This document shows positions 7,699-10,716 of a stretch of 10,716 nt of DNA, one piece after another (position 1 is the stretch's first letter; each line of letters opens with the position of its first letter). The notes beneath the pieces are model-generated. The model was given only the letters and a program-made list of their open reading frames with translations. It ran no database searches and had not been told where the DNA came from. The DNA is from JAHJRJ01 sp037443685 (lineage in GTDB: Bacteria; Bacteroidota; Ignavibacteria; UBA10030; BY39). The DNA is taken from positions 1 to 10,716 of the forward strand of contig JBBINX010000073.1 in NCBI GenBank assembly GCA_037443685.1. The letters are read 5' to 3'. The translations under genes and the position numbers were made by a program.

Positions 7699-8367
7699 AT
7701 GGGCATTTCTGAGAGAAAAGAGAGAGAAAAAGAAATTCGACGTGAATCAATACTCGATGCTGCTGAAAAAGTTTTTTTCGAAAAGGGACTTGTATTTACC
7801 ACGATGGATGAAATTGCCGAGTTGACCGAAGTAAGCAAAGGAACGCTGTATCTTTATTACAAAAGCAAAGATGATATTTATCTCGGAGTTATCTGTCGTG
7901 GTTTCGACTTACTTGCAAAAATGCTGAAAGATAACTCGCCACCCGAACAACCCACTATACAACGATTGTTAAATGTAGGGACCGCTTATTATCATTTTTT
8001 CCAAAACCATATTAACTATTTCAGGATGTTTTCATACTTAGATAATCCACAATCACACAGTCTAGCCTCGGAAGATATGCTGAAAGAATCTAATAAAAGA
8101 AGCCAGCTGGCTTGGAATATAATAATAGAAGTGATTTCAAAAGGGATTAATGATGGAACTTTCAAAAAGAGCATCGACCCAGTTCAGATGGCGATTATAC
8201 TATGGTCAAATGCAACTGCTATCATGAAACTAAAAGACAGAAATGATCATTTTTGGCTTAGCATCATTAACGTTAATTATGAAGAAATTTTACAAAAATC
8301 GAATAGTATGCTCGTAACAAGCATGCTAACAGAAGAAGCAAAAAAATACTATCAATCAAAATTTTAG
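7699..8367 (+). CDS. TetR/AcrR-family transcriptional regulator
   Basis: 222 residues with a TetR_N DNA-binding domain at about 12-60: RRESILDAAEKVFFEKG (14-30), TTMDEIAELTEVSKGTLYLYY (34-54, the helix-turn-helix), then KSKDDIYLGV. The remaining roughly 160 residues are a helical ligand-binding and dimerisation domain too divergent to name an effector. The ATG lies in a TATTAAAATG context identical to those of the eutN-like and ArsR-like genes. The small membrane protein gene follows after 30 bp and is probably cotranscribed. No efflux pump or enzyme gene stands next to it in the window, so its target is unknown; it may regulate itself through the TGAC/GTCA palindrome upstream. Confidence 0.92.
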   Translation: MGISERKEREKEIRRESILDAAEKVFFEKGLVFTTMDEIAELTEVSKGTLYLYYKSKDDIYLGVICRGFDLLAKMLKDNSPPEQPTIQRLLNVGTAYYHFFQNHINYFRMFSYLDNPQSHSLASEDMLKESNKRSQLAWNIIIEVISKGINDGTFKKSIDPVQMAIILWSNATAIMKLKDRNDHFWLSIINVNYEEILQKSNSMLVTSMLTEEAKKYYQSKF

Positions 8368-8397
8368 AAAATATTAAATAAATTTAAGAGTTAAAAA

Positions 8398-8583
8398 ATG
8401 AAGACTTGGATTTGGGCGTTATTTGGTATGGCGGTCGGAGCTACTGTTGCATATATATTATTAAAACCAAAAGAAGACAAAAGAGAAAAATTTCCTCTTT
8501 TCGTGATGAAGAAAGCAAAAGGTTCTATCAACGATGAAGTCTTTGCCGGAGTTAAAAGTAACGACAACGAAAATTGGATCTAA
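8398..8583 (+). CDS. Small single-span membrane protein, unknown function
   Basis: 61 residues that I do not recognise. Residues about 4-22 (WIWALFGMAVGATVAYILL) form one hydrophobic span containing GxAxGA small-residue spacing, followed by a strongly basic and acidic stretch KPKEDKREK and a polar tail ending in NENWI. The topology suggests a short N-terminal anchor with a cytoplasmic tail, comparable in general architecture to YtxH-like proteins but without sequence evidence for that family. The ATG is preceded by an A-rich tract and lies 30 bp after the TetR-type gene on the same strand, so cotranscription is likely. Its reality rests on composition and position only. Confidence 0.55.
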   Translation: MKTWIWALFGMAVGATVAYILLKPKEDKREKFPLFVMKKAKGSINDEVFAGVKSNDNENWI

Positions 8584-8804
8584 TGAATATTAAAATTGAC
8601 TTGCTAAGGTTCGGAAGGCACTGAAAAAGAGAAACAAAGAAATCGTGAGAGCAACTCCCCACCAGAACCACGCGTGTAGTCGTTCAGATATTGTTAAAAT
8701 CATAAAACCTTCGTCATGAAATTTTGTTAAATAATAAATTAACTATTTAAATATATTATTTTTAGATATTACTAGCAAGAATTATTTTCTAAGAAAAGGT
8801 TTTA

Positions 8805-9038
8805 TTGGCAATTTTAGACAGAATATTGTTTTTTGGAATAATCATTATCGCCTCGATATCGTTGAGTTGGTCGGCTTTCGCTGTTTATAAAGCCTTTAAA
8901 TCGGCAAAATATGACGATGAAGGACTTCTGATGTTCCTTTGGGCACTTGGTGCATTAATAGGGTTAATTATTGCGGGAATGGGGATCGCTTATATACTCC
9001 TTCCAATTATTTTCCATTATTCCTCAAATAATGTGTGA
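8805..9038 (+). CDS. Small two-span membrane protein, unknown function
   Basis: 77 residues, not recognised. Two hydrophobic spans are visible, about 7-29 (LFFGIIIIASISLSWSAFAV) and about 43-69, separated by a charged loop KAFKSAKYDDEG. The frame is closed by TAA at 8790-8792 and contains no upstream ATG, so the TTG at 8805 is the only plausible start; AAGAAAAGG at 8790-8798 may serve as a Shine-Dalgarno. The stop codon TGA (9036-9038) appears to lie inside the sequence proposed as the end of a degenerate insertion sequence, so the original C-terminus may have been longer. Membrane-like composition along the whole frame supports a real gene, but a decayed one is possible. Confidence 0.5.
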   Translation: MAILDRILFFGIIIIASISLSWSAFAVYKAFKSAKYDDEGLLMFLWALGALIGLIIAGMGIAYILLPIIFHYSSNNV

Positions 9039-9058
9039 TAGGCCAGTAGAAATATCAG
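9034..9058. mobile_element. Possible terminal end of a decayed insertion sequence
   Basis: The stretch starting TGTGATAGGCCAGTAGAAAT lies just beyond the transposase stop codon (9075). It resembles, from memory, ends of rve-type insertion sequences that start TGTCAAAGGTCAGTGAAAAT. I found no matching inverted copy near 9420-9490, so the other end has been lost or never belonged to this piece. Confidence 0.3.
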
Positions 9059-9074
9059 GCATAAGTCAACGAAA

Positions 9075-9416
9075 TTAAGTTACGAGTTCAAGTTTAATAG
9101 ATGATTTATGTTGTTTGCCAAAGAGTATCTGGTTAAGTTTTCTCCAAGGGTGCTTTAGAGAAGGTTTACGCGGGAGTTGTATATGTTGATATAGTTTAGG
9201 TTTATTGTAGAAGATTTCATATTTGAGTTTGTTGTTATTCCAGAGAATATGCACAGAGTTATCTAAGTATTAGCCCGCAATAACTTTTGATTTATGCAGA
9301 GGTAAGAGAGAATCGGATTTTAGCAGTTGAATGAATTGAGAGTTGAACAAGACTGTATAGTCGTTATAAACAGTTCTTTTATTTTCGAAGCTATAGAAAA
9401 TTGTTACTTCAACTCA
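9075..9416 (-). pseudogene. Transposase remnant, C-terminal part (rve/ISNCY-IS481-like)
   Basis: This fills most of the 454-bp stretch without an intact gene between 9039 and 9492. Reading the minus strand downward gives a continuous frame with EVTIFYSFENKRTVYNDYTV, then FNSQFIQLLK, YLDNSVHILWNNNKLKYEIF and a closing KHPWRKLNQILFGKQ, ending at TAA (9077-9075). The pattern xxIFxxxExRTVxNDxTV...LDGSxxIxxxxxxLxxxxI...HPWRK is typical of the C-terminal end of integrase-core (DDE) transposases of the ISNCY/IS481 kind. Two in-frame stops break it, TAA at 9272-9270 and TGA at 9416-9414. The N-terminal HTH and catalytic core are absent; upstream sequence (9417-9492) shows no readable continuation. 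The family level is inferred from remembered patterns, but an old IS fossil is well supported. Confidence 0.75.
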
Positions 9417-9492
9417 CATCTTGAAGTAAATGGTATGTTGCAAATATTTCAATTTCAAAAATGTGCTTAGAAAATCTGGACTTATTTAAAAA

Positions 9493-9798
9493 TTAAGGTT
9501 CTGGTGCAGGCTTTATAGCAGGAGATTCCGACGGATTTGAATTTTTCACTTCGGGCTGTGGTTTCTTCTCCTCTTGTGCAGTTTTACCATTATCATTGGG
9601 AGGCGAGGTGTTAATATTCTTGTAATCGGTGAGATAGAAACCGTTTCCCTTAAAAATTAATCCGGAACCACCACAAATTATTCGAATGAGTGTTTTTTGG
9701 TTACACTTAGGGCACTCGGTTAGAGGATCCGAACTTATACTCTGAAATTCATCAAATTCGTATTTGCATTGTTTACATCTATATCCGTAAGTAGGCAT
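9493..9798 (-). CDS. FmdB-family zinc-ribbon protein
   Basis: 101 residues. The N-terminal half (1-60) is a standard FmdB/CxxC regulatory zinc ribbon: MPTYGYRC with C8 and C11, then ECPKC with C29 and C32 as the four zinc ligands, followed by the family-typical IICGGSGLIFKGNGFYLTDY. The second half is a Pro/Glu/Lys/Asn-rich, probably disordered tail (APEP end), as often seen in this family. FmdB was first linked to formamidase/amidase operon control, but most members have no known role. It has its own good promoter candidate (9871-9841) and lies 87 bp downstream of the nucleotidyltransferase gene on the same strand, so it may be transcribed independently. No lesions are visible. Confidence 0.9.
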   Translation of the reverse strand: MPTYGYRCKQCKYEFDEFQSISSDPLTECPKCNQKTLIRIICGGSGLIFKGNGFYLTDYKNINTSPPNDNGKTAQEEKKPQPEVKNSNPSESPAIKPAPEP

Positions 9799-9840
9799 AA
9801 ATATCTAATTGATTAATAAAATTTTCAATACTAATTGTAA

Positions 9841-9871
9841 AAAATATACAAAAAGTTATTGTTTAAACAAA
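9841..9871 (-). promoter_or_regulatory. Bacteroidota-type promoter of the fmdB-like gene
   Basis: On the minus strand: TTTG at 9871-9868, 19-bp spacer, TATATTTT at 9848-9841, one mismatch to TAnnTTTG. The -33 element overlaps a perfect 12-bp palindrome TTGTTTAAACAA (9859-9870), which might be an operator. The ATG of the gene is about 43 bp further on. Confidence 0.5.
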
Positions 9872-9885
9872 AGCATTCTATAAAT

Positions 9886-10644
9886 TCACCAAATAATATT
9901 TTCCCAATCGGCTTGAAGACGTGCAATTCGTGCCGCATCTGAAATATTTTTTTTCTCCTTATCGTTAAGTAAATCTGAAATAATATTTTCGGGATTTGCA
10001 GGATCCCGCACCTCGTCTTCGAGAAATCCTTCCGTCAAATAATCCATAACGTTTAGAAAATTTTCCTCCAACCTATTTTTCTTCCTGTTAAAAAGAGCGT
10101 TAATAACAGTCAATTCTAAGTATAGAGTAGGAAATTTCAAATTGGTGAGGTTGCGCCATATTTTTATAGCTCGTATTTCATCCAACCTCCCTGATTTAAA
10201 AACAAGTTCTGTGTGCTTTTGTACATCAGTTTCAATACACGTTTGAGTTTGACAGTTGAATAGGATATTACCTTTCTTTTCCACGGCTGGTTTACGAGTC
10301 GAGAAAAGCTCGAACGAAACATTAGAATAAATCAATCGGATTGAAAAATTTTTCTTTTGCGGACTCAAGTTTTTTGATTCAAGGTAGGCGAATAAGTTTT
10401 CATACAAATCTTTTAATGTTCCGCAGGTGTGAATGTCCAACGAAATCATTAAATCAATTTCAGTTGAGCCGGATACACCTGTGTCCCTTGCATACGAACC
10501 GATAGGAATAATATTTTCTAACACTTCACCCGCCCAGATACGAATAATCTCCATGAGTTGCTGGGCGGCACGATCAGCTTTCTTCTTAGCATTGATTGGA
10601 AGCTTATGCTTTGATATTATAGATTGTATGTAGTCATCCGACAT
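9886..10644 (-). CDS. Nucleotidyltransferase of the cGAS/OAS/CCA-adding class
   Basis: 252 residues from the ATG at 10644; a TTG at 10665 would add 7 residues and is less likely. The fold signature is IGSYARDTGVSGSTEIDLMISL: helix-N GS at 49-50, with the usual GS-x11-DxD spacing but E62-x-D64 instead of D-x-D. The third acidic position appears to be E112 in VSFELFSTRKP (usually VDLVPA-like). Further OAS/CD-NTase-type features are a basic helix EIRAIKIWRN (156-165) followed by LYLELTVINAL, and a C-terminal DPANPENIISDLL (214-226). Members make cyclic or linear oligonucleotide signals (CBASS CD-NTases, OAS) or add CCA to tRNA. No CBASS effector, E1/E2/JAB or HORMA/TRIP13 gene is in the window, but only 72 bp upstream of this gene are visible. 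Class is firm, product unknown; the Glu substitutions leave activity in doubt. Confidence 0.75.
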   Translation of the reverse strand: MSDDYIQSIISKHKLPINAKKKADRAAQQLMEIIRIWAGEVLENIIPIGSYARDTGVSGSTEIDLMISLDIHTCGTLKDLYENLFAYLESKNLSPQKKNFSIRLIYSNVSFELFSTRKPAVEKKGNILFNCQTQTCIETDVQKHTELVFKSGRLDEIRAIKIWRNLTNLKFPTLYLELTVINALFNRKKNRLEENFLNVMDYLTEGFLEDEVRDPANPENIISDLLNDKEKKNISDAARIARLQADWENIIW

Positions 10645-10716
10645 AAGATTTAAAAATTTTGTCAAACTCTTTTAATCTATACTGATTTACCCGGTCTAAA
10701 CGTATAATATCTTGGA

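Noticed and set aside
8600..8719. A 39-codon open stretch on the plus strand between the two small membrane protein genes
   Set aside because: It has no start codon apart from internal ones, no ribosome site and no recognisable similarity; length is compatible with chance.
10433..10633. Plus-strand open frame of 66 codons near the right end
   Set aside because: It is antisense to the nucleotidyltransferase active-site region and has no independent support.
9886..10644. A CBASS anti-phage operon
   Set aside because: Only the nucleotidyltransferase is visible; its downstream neighbour is an FmdB zinc ribbon with its own promoter, not an effector or ancillary CBASS gene. The upstream side is outside the window.
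1..10716. CRISPR arrays, tRNA or rRNA genes, riboswitches
   Set aside because: No regularly spaced direct repeats, cloverleaf-like segments, rRNA-like conserved stretches or recognisable riboswitch cores were seen on either strand by eye.

Overview
The window most likely comes from a member of the Bacteroidota/Chlorobiota/Ignavibacteriota (FCB) group. This rests on a GGEGSGGV-type phosphohexomutase, a DUF3109 cysteine protein, AT-rich spacers, A-rich start contexts without strong Shine-Dalgarno sequences, and several upstream regions that fit the Bacteroidota promoter pattern TTTG-N19/20-TAnnTTTG. No lower rank can be assigned from the sequence alone.

Layout, left to right. 3-1091(+): 5'-truncated GlmM-type phosphohexomutase. 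1092-1367: spacer with a perfect 9-bp inverted repeat and a Bacteroidota-type promoter. 1368-4874(+): tightly spaced row of a stand-alone bacterial-microcompartment vertex protein (EutN/CcmL family), DprA, a DUF3109 protein and sigma-54 (RpoN). 5110-5466(+): ArsR/SmtB metal sensor carrying both the alpha-3 CxC and the alpha-5 D-x-H...H-x-x-E metal sites, preceded by a promoter and a smt-like operator. 5473-7590(+): its presumed partner, a Zn/Cd/Pb P1B ATPase, broken by about five frameshifts and two nonsense codons. 7699-8583(+): TetR-family regulator and a small single-span membrane protein. 8805-9038(+): small two-span membrane protein. 9033-9416: remnant of an insertion sequence, transposase C-terminus on the minus strand. 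9493-9798(-): FmdB-type zinc ribbon. 9886-10644(-): cGAS/OAS/CCA-class nucleotidyltransferase with non-canonical acidic residues.

How it fits together. The left half is housekeeping (cell-wall precursor synthesis, DNA uptake and recombination, alternative sigma factor) with one out-of-place gene, the lone microcompartment vertex protein. The middle is a metal-resistance operon whose sensor and control region look intact while the pump is dead, or is riddled with sequencing errors. The right half is an accessory zone with regulators, small membrane proteins, IS debris and an orphan nucleotidyltransferase. No complete new multi-gene system is evident. The most interesting items are the orphan vertex protein, the decayed pump beside an intact dual-site sensor, and the nucleotidyltransferase with Glu at two of its three catalytic positions.
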